A program made the position numbers and the translations under genes. Positions 17,674 through 26,883 of a stretch of 64,000 nucleotides of DNA are shown here, in pieces. The stretch is from Flavobacteria bacterium MS024-2A. GTDB lineage: Bacteria; Bacteroidota; Bacteroidia; Flavobacteriales; Flavobacteriaceae. Position 1 is the first letter of the stretch, and every line of letters begins with the position of its first letter. Under the pieces are notes generated by a model. That model was not told the DNA's origin. It made no database searches and was given only the letters and a program-made list of their open reading frames with translations. The DNA lies in contig CAJJBB010000010.1 of the NCBI GenBank assembly GCA_905182305.1, positions 124,001 to 188,000 of the forward strand, read 5' to 3'.

Positions 17674-18287
17674 AGAGGATTGGTTTCAGTAAAATCTTTA
17701 TTTAACAAATTTATATATGTTAGAATTTCTTCACTTCCTGTTTTGTGCAAAGATGAGGTTATAAATATGGGAGGTAATTCTTCCCACTGAGTTTCTAACA
17801 TTTTATTAGTATAGTTATTAATGTTTCGTTCTCTAGCAGCTGGTTTAAGTTTGTCTGCTTTAGTAAAAACAATTGAAAACGGAATGTAATTTTCTCCAAG
17901 CCACTGCATAAAATTTAAGTCAATGGGCTGTGGTTCATGGCGAATGTCAATAAGTAAAAAAGCACTAACTAATTGGTTTCTTTGTTTAAAGTAATTAGTT
18001 ATGAATTTTTGAAATTTTTTTTTATTCGTTTTCGATACTCTAGCATATCCAAAGCCTGGTAAATCTACTAAATGCCAATTTTTGTTGATCAGAAAGTGAT
18101 TAATGAGTTGAGTCTTTCCTGGTCTAGAAGATGTTTTTGCTAGATTTTTTTTATTACAAATAGTGTTTAGTAATGAAGATTTACCCACATTGGATCTCCC
18201 AATAAATGCGTATTCTGGAATAGCAGTGTTAGGACACTTTGAAACATCAGTATTACTTATTATAAAAGTTGCGGAATGAACCTGCAT
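17670..18287 (-). CDS. engB: Ribosome biogenesis GTPase EngB/YsxC
   Basis: A 205-residue GTPase acting in 50S subunit assembly. G1 is GRSNVGKSS at residues 30-38, G3 is DLPGFGYA, G4 is TKADK and G5 lies in ITSSLHKTG. The length is normal. It is downstream of and 8 nt from an alpha/beta hydrolase gene in a two-gene minus-strand operon, and tail-to-tail with gldC with overlapping stops. Confidence 0.94.
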   Translation of the reverse strand: MQVHSATFIISNTDVSKCPNTAIPEYAFIGRSNVGKSSLLNTICNKKNLAKTSSRPGKTQLINHFLINKNWHLVDLPGFGYARVSKTNKKKFQKFITNYFKQRNQLVSAFLLIDIRHEPQPIDLNFMQWLGENYIPFSIVFTKADKLKPAARERNINNYTNKMLETQWEELPPIFITSSLHKTGSEEILTYINLLNKDFTETNPL

Positions 18288-18295
18288 TATTTTTT

Positions 18296-19060
18296 TTAGA
18301 AATTTGAATTAACTAGCCATTGACTTAACACTTTATTGAATTGAATGGGGTGTTCCATCATTGGAGCGTGCCCACAATGATCAATCCAATACAAGGTTGA
18401 ATTTGGCATTAGTCTATCAAATTCTGTTGCTACATTTGGAGGTGTTACACTATCCTGGGCTCCCCATATTATTGCAGTAGGGGTTAGCATACTAGGTAAT
18501 TCACTTGCCATATTGTGGCGAATGGCACTTTTGGCTAATGCTAGGGTGCGTATTAATTTGTTTCGATCATTAACTGCTTCAAAAACTTCATCTACAATTT
18601 CTTTTGTTGCTACTTTTGGATCATAAAAAACTGCTTGACTTTTCTCTTTAATGTAGTCATAGTTACCTCTCTTCGGATATCCATCTCCCATATTGTTTTC
18701 ATAAAGCCCGGAACTCCCAGTGAGAACTAATCCTTTTACTGATTCAGGATAATCTCTGGCAAACAATAAACTAACATGACCTCCCAAAGAGTTTCCTAAA
18801 AGAATCACATCTTTCAGTCCTTTGTATTTAATAAACCCGTGAAGAAATTCAGATAATGCTTTTACAGAAGTATTTACTATAGCCATACTGTAGACAGGCA
18901 ATTCAGGAATAATCACCTTATATCCTTTAGGAGGAAAGTATTCTAAAACTCCCTTAAAGTTACTTAATCCACCCATTAGACCATGAAGAATGACAATCGG
19001 TTGGCCCTCTCCAGACTCTATATAGTTAAACTCTTTTTCTTCAACAATCTTATTATCCAT
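18296..19060 (-). CDS. Alpha/beta hydrolase
   Basis: A 254-residue cytoplasmic alpha/beta hydrolase without signal peptide. VILHGLMGGLSNF forms the oxyanion loop, GNSLGGH the nucleophile elbow with Ser, IWGAQDSVTPP carries the acid Asp, and DHCGHAPMMEHP the catalytic His. The substrate cannot be assigned; engB-linked hydrolases of this type are common in Flavobacteriaceae. A TTG at 19075 would add five residues; I prefer ATG 19060, where the family-like N-terminus begins. Confidence 0.85.
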   Translation of the reverse strand: MDNKIVEEKEFNYIESGEGQPIVILHGLMGGLSNFKGVLEYFPPKGYKVIIPELPVYSMAIVNTSVKALSEFLHGFIKYKGLKDVILLGNSLGGHVSLLFARDYPESVKGLVLTGSSGLYENNMGDGYPKRGNYDYIKEKSQAVFYDPKVATKEIVDEVFEAVNDRNKLIRTLALAKSAIRHNMASELPSMLTPTAIIWGAQDSVTPPNVATEFDRLMPNSTLYWIDHCGHAPMMEHPIQFNKVLSQWLVNSNF

Positions 19061-19178
19061 ATTTAAAATGAGCAATATTCAAGCAGTAAATATAAACATT
19101 TCAACATTAGGGATAAACTTTTATTTAGGTGCTATTTTTAATGGTTGCTTATAATGAACATCAAAACTTATTAACAAT

Positions 19179-19208
19179 GTGGTAATTAGTGGTAATTAGT
19201 GGTAATTA
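19179..19208 (+). promoter_or_regulatory. Three 10-bp direct repeats, probable MraZ box array
   Basis: GTGGTAATTA occurs three times without gap or mismatch. The array ends 5 nt before the -7 element of mraZ, so a bound protein would cover the -33 region. MraZ in Escherichia coli binds TGGGN repeats with 10-bp spacing upstream of its own operon; TGGTA with 5-nt spacers here has the same layout. Confidence 0.75.
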
Positions 19209-19213
19209 TATTT

Positions 19214-19221
19214 TATATTTG
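19214..19221 (+). promoter_or_regulatory. -7 promoter element of the dcw cluster
   Basis: TATATTTG, a full TAnnTTTG match, lies 23 nt before the mraZ TTG and directly after the repeat array. No TTG is present at -33; that region is occupied by the repeats. Confidence 0.65.
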
Positions 19222-19244
19222 AATTATAGATAATTACACCATAC

Positions 19245-19712
19245 TTGCAGCACTTAATTGGAACATACGAATGTAAAGCAGATGCCAAAGGACGCATCAT
19301 GCTACCTATTGCTATTAAAAAGCAATTGGCAGCAGTTACTTCTGGTGGTTTTGTTTTAAAGCGAGCGGTATTTAATCCCTGTTTAGAATTGTACCCTATT
19401 AAGGAATGGTTGAGATTAATGGAAAAGATAAATAGTTTAAATAGATTCAACAAAAAAAATAATGACTTTATCAGGCGATTTACAGCTGGTGTAAAGACTG
19501 TTGAGATGGATATATCTGGACGTCTTTTGATACCAAAAGATCTTGTTCTTCATTCTAAAATAGTAAAAGATGTGGTAGTTTCTTCCACGGTTAATATCCT
19601 TGAAATATGGGATAAGTCGCTTTATGAAAGAGCGATAGATGAGGCGGCTCTTGATTTTGGAGCCTTGGCTGAAGAAGTTATGGGAGACAAAGATGATGAC
19701 TCAATATCATAA
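19245..19712 (+). CDS. mraZ: Transcriptional regulator MraZ
   Basis: A 155-residue protein with two SpoVT/AbrB-type MraZ domains: GTYECKADAKGRIMLP (about 6-21) and TVEMDISGRLLIP in the second half. MraZ forms a ring-shaped oligomer and represses its own dcw operon in E. coli. There is no ATG between the promoter and the conserved start, and the TTG at 19245 gives the expected QHLIGTYE N-terminus. The triple repeat just upstream is the likely operator. rsmH overlaps its 3' end. Confidence 0.93.
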   Translation: MQHLIGTYECKADAKGRIMLPIAIKKQLAAVTSGGFVLKRAVFNPCLELYPIKEWLRLMEKINSLNRFNKKNNDFIRRFTAGVKTVEMDISGRLLIPKDLVLHSKIVKDVVVSSTVNILEIWDKSLYERAIDEAALDFGALAEEVMGDKDDDSIS

Positions 19713-20595
19713 CCCAGTTCTCCTCGAGGCATCTGTTGAGGGGCTAAATATTATTCCCAACGGAACCTATGTTGATGTAACTTTCGGCGGCGGAGGCCAT
19801 TCTAAAGCAATACTTAATTGTTTGGATGTTGGTGGAAGACTCCTTGGTTTTGATCAAGATATTGATGCTTTTAAAAATGCGCTGGTAGACTCTCGTTTTG
19901 ATTTAATTCATTCTAATTTCAGTAATCTCTCACAATATTTAAAATATCATAAAGTAATTCCTGTTGAGGGAATTTTAGCAGATTTTGGGGTTTCTTCTCA
20001 TCAGTTTGATACTCGTGAACGAGGTTTTTCAACTCGACTAGATGCTCGTTTGGATATGCGAATGAATCAATCACAACCTTTAGATGCATTTGAAGTCATA
20101 AACAAGTACTCTGAAGAAGACTTAAGAGCCTTATTTTATGCATACGGTGAATTAAAAAATTCAAAAGCAATAGCCGCTAAAATTATCGATGGAAGAGAAG
20201 AAAGAGCAATCGAATCTTCTATGGATTTAATTGATCTATTACGGCCTTTAGTACCTAGACGTATTGAAAATAAAATTTTTGCGCAAATTTTTCAGGCCCT
20301 ACGAATTGAGGTAAATGATGAGCTTGAAGTATTAAAATCTTTTTTAATACAAGCAACAACAGCTCTGGCTAAAGGCGGTCGATTGGTTTGTATTTCATAT
20401 CATTCTTTAGAAGATCGTTTAGTGAAAAGATTTTTTCAAACAGGAAGTTTTGAAGGAGATTTAAAGAAAGATTTTTACGGAAATCCGGTAAAGCCATTAG
20501 CTAAAATCGGAAAGTTAATAGTGCCACAAAAAGAAGAGATTAAAGTAAATGGAAGAGCACGAAGTGCAAAATTAAGAATTGCAGAGAAGCTATGA
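19696..20595 (+). CDS. rsmH: 16S rRNA (cytosine-1402-N4)-methyltransferase RsmH
   Basis: About 299 residues. The N-terminus MTQYHNPVLLEASVEGL and the SAM-binding DVTFGGGGHS are typical, with ADFGVSSHQFD and ISYHSLEDRLVKRFF further on. RsmH makes m4C1402 with RsmI. The frame is open from 19639, inside mraZ, but homology begins at the ATGATG at 19693/19696, overlapping mraZ by 17-20 nt. It is the second gene of the dcw cluster. Confidence 0.94.
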   Translation: MTQYHNPVLLEASVEGLNIIPNGTYVDVTFGGGGHSKAILNCLDVGGRLLGFDQDIDAFKNALVDSRFDLIHSNFSNLSQYLKYHKVIPVEGILADFGVSSHQFDTRERGFSTRLDARLDMRMNQSQPLDAFEVINKYSEEDLRALFYAYGELKNSKAIAAKIIDGREERAIESSMDLIDLLRPLVPRRIENKIFAQIFQALRIEVNDELEVLKSFLIQATTALAKGGRLVCISYHSLEDRLVKRFFQTGSFEGDLKKDFYGNPVKPLAKIGKLIVPQKEEIKVNGRARSAKLRIAEKL

Positions 20596-20903
20596 ATAGA
20601 ATCCGTTCCATATTAAATATAGAATTCCTTATTAAAGAAGATGCTTTTAGGAATTGGAGGATGATTTTGTTTGTTTCTGTATTAGCAATTATTATGATTT
20701 CTAGCGGACACAGTGCTGACCGTAAAATTTTCAAAATAGCAGATCTTAATTCTGAAATTAGATTACTTAAGAGTGATTTTATTAAAGGAAAAAAAACACT
20801 TCTAATCCTAAGAAAAGAAACTTTTATAACACAAATTTTATCCACTAGGGGAATAGGCCCAGCAAGTACTCCTCCCATTAAAATAATATTTGAAGATGAA
20901 TAA
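20592..20903 (+). CDS. ftsL: FtsL-like cell division protein
   Basis: A 103-residue single-pass membrane protein: a short cytoplasmic N-terminus, a membrane segment around MILFVSVLAIIMIS (residues 24-38), then a charged, heptad-like periplasmic part (KIADLNSEIRLLKSDF). This shape and its place between rsmH and the division transpeptidase identify it as the FtsL of the FtsQLB complex. It overlaps rsmH by 4 nt and the next gene by 8 nt. Confidence 0.85.
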   Translation: MNRIRSILNIEFLIKEDAFRNWRMILFVSVLAIIMISSGHSADRKIFKIADLNSEIRLLKSDFIKGKKTLLILRKETFITQILSTRGIGPASTPPIKIIFEDE

Positions 20904-22872
20904 AGAGATTTCAAATTCATCTGTTCTGTTAAGGTTTTACTCATTGGTAGTGGGATTAACACTCTTCGCATTTGTGCTTATTGGAAAACTTATATATATC
21001 CAGTTTTATATAGGTGAAGAGGGAGTGAATGTTGGGTCAGGGACCATTATAAAGAATATTGTTTTAGAGCCAAGCAGGGGGGATATTTATTCAGCAGATG
21101 GAAGTATTTTAGCAACTTCAATACCAAGATATGAATTACATTGGGATGCTATTGTGCCATCGGAAACAGTTTTCAACCTCAATAAAAAAGTATTAGCAGA
21201 TTCTTTGGAGCTTATTATGGACAGGAGTTCTGATGAGATTCTTAAAACGATTGAAAAGGTAAGATTTAATAAAAATAGATATTGGTTAGTTGCTAAAAAC
21301 CTTTCTTATTCGGAATATATTCGCTACAAAACCTTTCCTATTTTCAATAAAAGTTCCTACCGTGGAGGACTCATTGCTGAGCAGCAAATTGTTAGAGAAC
21401 ATCCATTAGGGAAAATAGCGGAACGCACTATTGGCTATGAGAAAAAAGATAAAAACGGAAAGTTTATAACAGTTGGTTTAGAAGGTGCTTTCTCACAATA
21501 TTTAAGAGGCAACTCGGGCTTACGTTTGAAGCAAAAAATCGCTAATGGTCAGTGGAAACCTATTAGTGATTCTAATGAAAAAGAACCTACAGAAGGTTAT
21601 GATCTGCATACTACTCTAGACGTAAACATTCAAGATGTCGCACACAATGCCTTATTAACACAGCTTGAGCAATTTGAAGCTGAACATGGAACGGTTGTGG
21701 TAATGGAAGTTGAAACAGGTGCTATAAAGGCAATTGCAAATTTAGGAAGAACTCAAGAGGGAAAGTATTTCGAAAAATTAAATTATGCAGTTGGAGAATC
21801 GCATGAGCCAGGATCCACATTTAAGCTTATGGGGATGATTGCAGCTTTAGAGGATAAGGTAATTGATGCAGATACACCTATAGAAACAGGTAATGGTAAA
21901 ATGACTTTTTTCGGAAAGTATAAGGTTACAGATTCTAAACGAGGTGGTCATGGAACTATAAGTGCTGCAAGAGCATTTGAGGTTTCTTCAAATGTAGGTC
22001 TAGTTAAGATTGTTTATGATCATTATAAATCAACTCCAAAGCAGTTTGTAGATCGTTTGTATAATATGGGTTTAAATAAGCCTTTAGGATTACCAATTAC
22101 TGGAGAAGGTTTACCAAAAATACCATATCCATCTGATGCTGATTGGGATGGTTTGGATTTGCCCTGGATGGCTTATGGTTATGGAATTAGTCTAACGCCT
22201 TTACAAACGCTAACCTTTTACAATGCTATTGCTAATGGAGGGGAAATGGTTAAACCAAGATTTATAAATGAGATAAGCAATTTTGGAAATATGCCCACAA
22301 AAGTATTTTCAAAGCAAATTCTGAACCCCTCCATTTGTTCTTCAGAGACTTTAACTAAAGTTCAAGACATGATGTTTAATGTAGTTGATAAGAAGTGGGG
22401 TACCGCTCACCGAATTAAAGACCCGATGATAAGTATGGCAGGTAAAACAGGAACTTGTCAGTTAGACTACACCACAGATAAAATGGAATATATCGCAAGT
22501 TTTGTAGGTTATTTTCCTGCAAAAAAACCTAAATATTCCTGTATCGTTGTTATTCATAGGCCTAATAAGTCAAAAGGATATTATGGTGCAATTGTTGCTG
22601 CACCAGTCTTCAAAAAAATTGCAAAAAAAATATATAATGATATTCCAATCAAAGTAACCATTAAGCATTCGGATTTAAAAAAGCTAGAAAATAATTTTAA
22701 AAATGATACAATTCCAAATGTAGTTGGAATGTCAAAGGGAGATGCAAAACTATTATTAGAGGCAATTGGATTTAAGATAATTTTAAAAGGTGAAGGAAAT
22801 GTGAAAAGGCAATCAATAGATCCTGGAATTAAAGTAGGTATTTCACAAATGATAATTTTAGAATTATCATGA
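20896..22872 (+). CDS. ftsI: Division-specific penicillin-binding protein FtsI (PBP3-type) with PASTA domain
   Basis: About 658 residues. One N-terminal membrane helix (YSLVVGLTLFAFVLIGKL) anchors a dimerisation domain and a class B transpeptidase: STFK with Ser307 and Lys310, SSN near 363, and KTGT from Lys517. The last 60 residues form one PASTA domain (IPNVVGMSKGDAKLLLEAIG). It crosslinks septal peptidoglycan in partnership with FtsW encoded downstream. The frame also allows a TTG two codons upstream; I use ATG 20896. It overlaps ftsL and ends 4 nt into murE. Confidence 0.93.
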   Translation: MNKEISNSSVLLRFYSLVVGLTLFAFVLIGKLIYIQFYIGEEGVNVGSGTIIKNIVLEPSRGDIYSADGSILATSIPRYELHWDAIVPSETVFNLNKKVLADSLELIMDRSSDEILKTIEKVRFNKNRYWLVAKNLSYSEYIRYKTFPIFNKSSYRGGLIAEQQIVREHPLGKIAERTIGYEKKDKNGKFITVGLEGAFSQYLRGNSGLRLKQKIANGQWKPISDSNEKEPTEGYDLHTTLDVNIQDVAHNALLTQLEQFEAEHGTVVVMEVETGAIKAIANLGRTQEGKYFEKLNYAVGESHEPGSTFKLMGMIAALEDKVIDADTPIETGNGKMTFFGKYKVTDSKRGGHGTISAARAFEVSSNVGLVKIVYDHYKSTPKQFVDRLYNMGLNKPLGLPITGEGLPKIPYPSDADWDGLDLPWMAYGYGISLTPLQTLTFYNAIANGGEMVKPRFINEISNFGNMPTKVFSKQILNPSICSSETLTKVQDMMFNVVDKKWGTAHRIKDPMISMAGKTGTCQLDYTTDKMEYIASFVGYFPAKKPKYSCIVVIHRPNKSKGYYGAIVAAPVFKKIAKKIYNDIPIKVTIKHSDLKKLENNFKNDTIPNVVGMSKGDAKLLLEAIGFKIILKGEGNVKRQSIDPGIKVGISQMIILELS

Positions 22873-24329
22873 AGACAATCAAGGATATATTATATAAGGT
22901 TTCTGTAGAGGGTGTTTTGGGAACAACTTCTAATACCGTGAGTGGTATTTATTTTGATAGTCGAGATGTAAAATTGGATTCTTTATATGTTGCTCAAAAA
23001 GGAGAGCTATTAGATGGCCACGATTTTATTTCTCAAGCAATAGATAATGGTGCTAAAACAATTGTATGCGAAGAATTTCCAATTGTTCTTGTAGATGGGA
23101 TCGTATATGTTTTAGTATTAAACTCATCTGAAGCCTTAGGCACAATTGCATCAAATTTTTATGATAATCCTTCAGAAAAGATGATTTTAGTTGGAGTAAC
23201 GGGCACTAATGGAAAAACAACAATTGCAACCCTGCTCTATGAATTGTTTTTGAGAGAAGGTTTCATGACAGGATTATTGTCAACTGTAAAAATAGCTTAT
23301 GGATATAAAAAGTTTGAAAATTATCATACAACTCCAGATGCGGTTACTTTAAATAAATATTTACATAAAATGCTGGATGCGGGAGTTTCTCATTGTTTTA
23401 TGGAAGTATCATCTCACGGGATTGATCAGAATAGAATTAAAGGTCTTGTTTTTTCTGGGGGTATTTTTTCAAACCTAAGCCATGATCATTTAGATTACCA
23501 CCAGAATTTTAAAACTTACCGTGATGTTAAGAAATTATTTTTTGATTCTTTACCAAAGACAGCTTTTGCACTAGTCAATTTAGATGATAAAAATGGTAAA
23601 TACATGCTTCAAAATTCAGTTGCTAAAAAATATACATATGCAATAAAACAACATGCTGATTTCAAAGCACAAACATTAGAATGCGATTTTACGGGTATGC
23701 TCTTGAAAATTCAATCTTTTGAAGTCTGGACAACTTTAGTTGGAAATTTTAATGCTCAAAATTTATTATCAGTTTATGCTGCAGCAGATTTATTAGGACT
23801 GTCTAGTTTATCTATTCTGAAAGGAATAAGTGAATTGAAGAATGTTGAAGGAAGATTTTATGTTTTTCAATCAGAGAATAACATAACAGTAGTAATTGAT
23901 TATGCCCACACACCAGATGCATTGTTTAATGTTTTAAGTACTATAAATATAATAAGGACACGAAATGAAAATTTAATAACTGTGGTTGGATGTGGAGGAA
24001 ATCGTGATCAAGAAAAACGACCTATGATGGGAGAAAAAGCAGTTTTATTGAGTGATAAAGTGATTTTCACTTCTGATAATCCTCGAGATGAAGATCCAGC
24101 AATTATTATTGAAGATATGATTAAAGGGGTGCCTCCAGAACATTATAAAAAAACAATCAAGGTCATTCTTCGTGAAGAGGCCATTATAATGGCTGGACAA
24201 TTGGCAAAACCGGGAGATATTGTTCTTATTGCTGGTAAAGGTCATGAGCAGTATCAGGAAATTAAAGGAAAGCGAAATCATTTCAGTGATCTGGAAATAG
24301 CTAAAAATTATTTTTTAAACAAGGATTAA
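22869..24329 (+). CDS. murE: UDP-MurNAc-tripeptide synthetase MurE (meso-DAP type)
   Basis: A 486-residue Mur ligase adding the third amino acid to UDP-MurNAc-L-Ala-D-Glu. The ATP loop GTNGKTT is near residues 112-118, and SDNPRDEDP contains the DNPR motif that marks meso-diaminopimelate specificity, in line with mpl at 4.8 kb. [10 protein letters not shown] and GKGHEQYQ are also present. The start overlaps the ftsI stop by 4 nt (ATGA). Confidence 0.95.
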   Translation: MKTIKDILYKVSVEGVLGTTSNTVSGIYFDSRDVKLDSLYVAQKGELLDGHDFISQAIDNGAKTIVCEEFPIVLVDGIVYVLVLNSSEALGTIASNFYDNPSEKMILVGVTGTNGKTTIATLLYELFLREGFMTGLLSTVKIAYGYKKFENYHTTPDAVTLNKYLHKMLDAGVSHCFMEVSSHGIDQNRIKGLVFSGGIFSNLSHDHLDYHQNFKTYRDVKKLFFDSLPKTAFALVNLDDKNGKYMLQNSVAKKYTYAIKQHADFKAQTLECDFTGMLLKIQSFEVWTTLVGNFNAQNLLSVYAAADLLGLSSLSILKGISELKNVEGRFYVFQSENNITVVIDYAHTPDALFNVLSTINIIRTRNENLITVVGCGGNRDQEKRPMMGEKAVLLSDKVIFTSDNPRDEDPAIIIEDMIKGVPPEHYKKTIKVILREEAIIMAGQLAKPGDIVLIAGKGHEQYQEIKGKRNHFSDLEIAKNYFLNKD

Positions 24330-24331
24330 TT

Positions 24332-25543
24332 ATGCTCTATTATTTATTTGAATTATTAGAAAATCAATATCAGTTTCCTGGTGCTAGTGTCTTTCAGTAC
24401 ATATCATTTCGAGCATCAATCGCCATCATTTCATCTATGGGATTTTCTTTGATTTTTGGAAAAAAAATTATAAACTTTTTAAGAAGTCAGCAAATAGGTG
24501 AATCCATTCGTGACTTGGGCTTAGTTGGACAAAAAGAAAAAGAAGGAACCCCAACTATGGGAGGTATTATCATTTTGATTAGTACAATTATTCCTGTCTT
24601 TTTACTTGCACGTTTGGATAATATTTATGTGTTACTATTAGTGATAACTATGGTTTGGATGGGCCTTATTGGTTGGATAGATGACTATATTAAAATATTT
24701 AAAAAAAATAAAGATGGTTTAAAAGGAAAATTTAAAGTTATAGGCCAGGTTTTATTAGGAATTTTTGTTGGTAGTGTGTTGTATTTTAACGAGGGTGTTA
24801 CTGTAAGAACAAATGTTCCCCATCTAAATGGTATTGAAAATGGAATAGTTAATCAAGATATAAGTGCAACGTTAACTACAATTCCTTTATTAAAAAACAA
24901 TGAGTTTGATTACCATTCTTTAATTGATTGGTTGGGATTTGAATCAGAAAGTTATACATGGCTAATTTTTATTCCCACAGTAATTTTTATCATTACTGCT
25001 GTTTCAAATGGCGCTAATTTGACTGATGGAATAGATGGTTTAGCTTCCGGTACGTCTGCGATTATAGTTTTTGCCTTGGGTATCTTTGCCTGGGTTTCTG
25101 GTAATGTGAATTTTGCATCTTATTTAAACATTATGTACATACCCAATGTAGGAGAAATTTCTGTTTTTATTGCAGCTTTTCTAGGGGCATTAATAGGGTT
25201 TTTGTGGTATAATGCTTTTCCAGCTCAAGTTTTCATGGGCGATACAGGTAGTCTTGCTATTGGTGCTGTGATTTCAGTTATAGCGATTATTGTTCGAAAA
25301 GAATTATTGTTGCCATTGTTGTGTGGTGTATTTTTTATTGAGACACTTTCTGTAATTATTCAGGTTAGTTATTTTAAGTATACACGAAGTAAAACTGGAA
25401 TAGGTCATCGAATTTTTTTGATGTCTCCTTTACATCATCATTTTCAAAAACAAGGTTTTCATGAAAGTAAAATAGTAGCTCGTTTTTGGATTATAGGAAT
25501 TGTCTTGGCAGTTTTAACAGTTGTAACTCTTAAACTAAGGTAA
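24332..25543 (+). CDS. mraY: Phospho-N-acetylmuramoyl-pentapeptide-transferase MraY
   Basis: A 403-residue polytopic membrane enzyme with about ten helices that makes lipid I from UDP-MurNAc-pentapeptide and undecaprenyl phosphate. Catalytic motifs: [14 protein letters not shown] (the Asp pair), [24 protein letters not shown] and the SPLHHHFQ loop. The insertion around residues 160-210 between helices is the longer loop typical of Bacteroidota. It begins 2 nt after murE and its stop overlaps the murD start. Confidence 0.95.
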   Translation: MLYYLFELLENQYQFPGASVFQYISFRASIAIISSMGFSLIFGKKIINFLRSQQIGESIRDLGLVGQKEKEGTPTMGGIIILISTIIPVFLLARLDNIYVLLLVITMVWMGLIGWIDDYIKIFKKNKDGLKGKFKVIGQVLLGIFVGSVLYFNEGVTVRTNVPHLNGIENGIVNQDISATLTTIPLLKNNEFDYHSLIDWLGFESESYTWLIFIPTVIFIITAVSNGANLTDGIDGLASGTSAIIVFALGIFAWVSGNVNFASYLNIMYIPNVGEISVFIAAFLGALIGFLWYNAFPAQVFMGDTGSLAIGAVISVIAIIVRKELLLPLLCGVFFIETLSVIIQVSYFKYTRSKTGIGHRIFLMSPLHHHFQKQGFHESKIVARFWIIGIVLAVLTVVTLKLR

Positions 25544-26880
25544 TGAATCAGGAAAAGTTGGTTATTTTAGGTTCTGGTGAAAGTGGAGTAGGAGCTGCTA
25601 TACTTGCGAAAAAACAAGGTTTTGATGTCTTTCTTTCAGACTGTAATGAAATCAATAAAGATTTACAATTTTTATTTGAGAACGAATCCATAAGCTGGGA
25701 AGGTGGTGGCCATTCAATTGAAAAAATGAAAGGGACACGTTTGGTTGTGAAAAGCCCGGGGATTTCATTAGGAAGTCAGATAATCCAAACATTAATAAAG
25801 AGTGGCAGTACCATTATCTCAGAAATTGAATTTGCTTCTCAATTTACTTCCGCAACGTTAATTGGTATAACAGGAACCAATGGTAAGACAACTACAACTT
25901 TATTGACTTATGAAATCCTTAAAAAAGCTGGTTTAAATGTTGGTATAGCTGGTAATATTGGAAAAAGTTTTGCGTTGCAAGTTGCTCAAGCTGATTTTGA
26001 TTATTATGTTTTGGAAATCAGCAGCTTTCAGTTAGACAGTATTCAAGATTTTGCACCACATATTACTTTAATAACAAATATTACACCAGATCATTTAGAC
26101 CGATATAATTATAGCCTAAATAAATATAAAGAGGCTAAACTAAGGATTACTGAAAATCAAACCTCTAATGATTTTTTTCTTTTTAATGCAGATGATCCGA
26201 TCTTAAAAGAAGTAATTCAAAATCATCAAGTAGTGGCTAAGAAAATCCCTTTTGGATTTGACAATATAGCTGAAGGAACTACACACAAAAATGATCAAAT
26301 TATAATTAAAAAACAAAATAAAAAAACAATGATTGAATCGGCACAATTTTCATTATCAGGAAGGCACAATCTTTTAAATGCTATGGCAGCAGCCACCATT
26401 GCTAATTTATTGGATATTAGCAAAGAAAGTATTAGAGAAAGTCTTGCTCATTTTAAGGGGGCACCACATCGCATGGAGAAAGTATTAACAATTCAAAGAG
26501 TTAGTTATATTAATGATTCTAAAGCAACAAATGTTAATGCCACTTTTTTTGCGCTGGATAGCATAGATACTCCCTTGATTTGGATTGTAGGAGGCGTTGA
26601 TAAAGGAAATGATTACGAAGCTTTACTTCCAATGATTAGATTAAAATCAAAGGCAATTATTTGTATTGGGATTGATAATGAAAAACTTAAAGAAACCTTT
26701 GAGGGAACCACTGATATTTTTATGGAAACTTTATCTATGAATGAAGCTGTGAAAATTGCACACAAAATAGCAGCTTCGAAAGATACTGTTTTATTGTCTC
26801 CAGCGTGCGCTAGTTATGACTTGTTTGATAATTATGAAGATCGCGGTAATCAATTTAAAAATGCTGTAAGAAATTTATAA
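25543..26880 (+). CDS. murD: UDP-N-acetylmuramoylalanine-D-glutamate ligase MurD
   Basis: A 445-residue Mur ligase adding D-Glu to UDP-MurNAc-L-Ala. LGSGESGVGAAILA opens the N-terminal domain, [11 protein letters not shown] is the ATP loop near residue 110, EISSFQLD and NITPDHLDRY are conserved, and LLSPACASYDLFDNYEDRG is the MurD signature in the C-terminal domain. It starts in the mraY stop codon. Confidence 0.95.
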   Translation: MNQEKLVILGSGESGVGAAILAKKQGFDVFLSDCNEINKDLQFLFENESISWEGGGHSIEKMKGTRLVVKSPGISLGSQIIQTLIKSGSTIISEIEFASQFTSATLIGITGTNGKTTTTLLTYEILKKAGLNVGIAGNIGKSFALQVAQADFDYYVLEISSFQLDSIQDFAPHITLITNITPDHLDRYNYSLNKYKEAKLRITENQTSNDFFLFNADDPILKEVIQNHQVVAKKIPFGFDNIAEGTTHKNDQIIIKKQNKKTMIESAQFSLSGRHNLLNAMAAATIANLLDISKESIRESLAHFKGAPHRMEKVLTIQRVSYINDSKATNVNATFFALDSIDTPLIWIVGGVDKGNDYEALLPMIRLKSKAIICIGIDNEKLKETFEGTTDIFMETLSMNEAVKIAHKIAASKDTVLLSPACASYDLFDNYEDRGNQFKNAVRNL

Positions 26881-26883
26881 ATT

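Noticed and set aside
19639-19695. rsmH start inside mraZ at 19639
   Set aside because: This region encodes the mraZ C-terminus in another frame; RsmH homology begins at the ATGATG at 19693/19696.
20540-20971. 143-residue minus-strand frame across ftsL
   Set aside because: It overlaps three well-supported dcw genes on the other strand and has no recognisable motifs.
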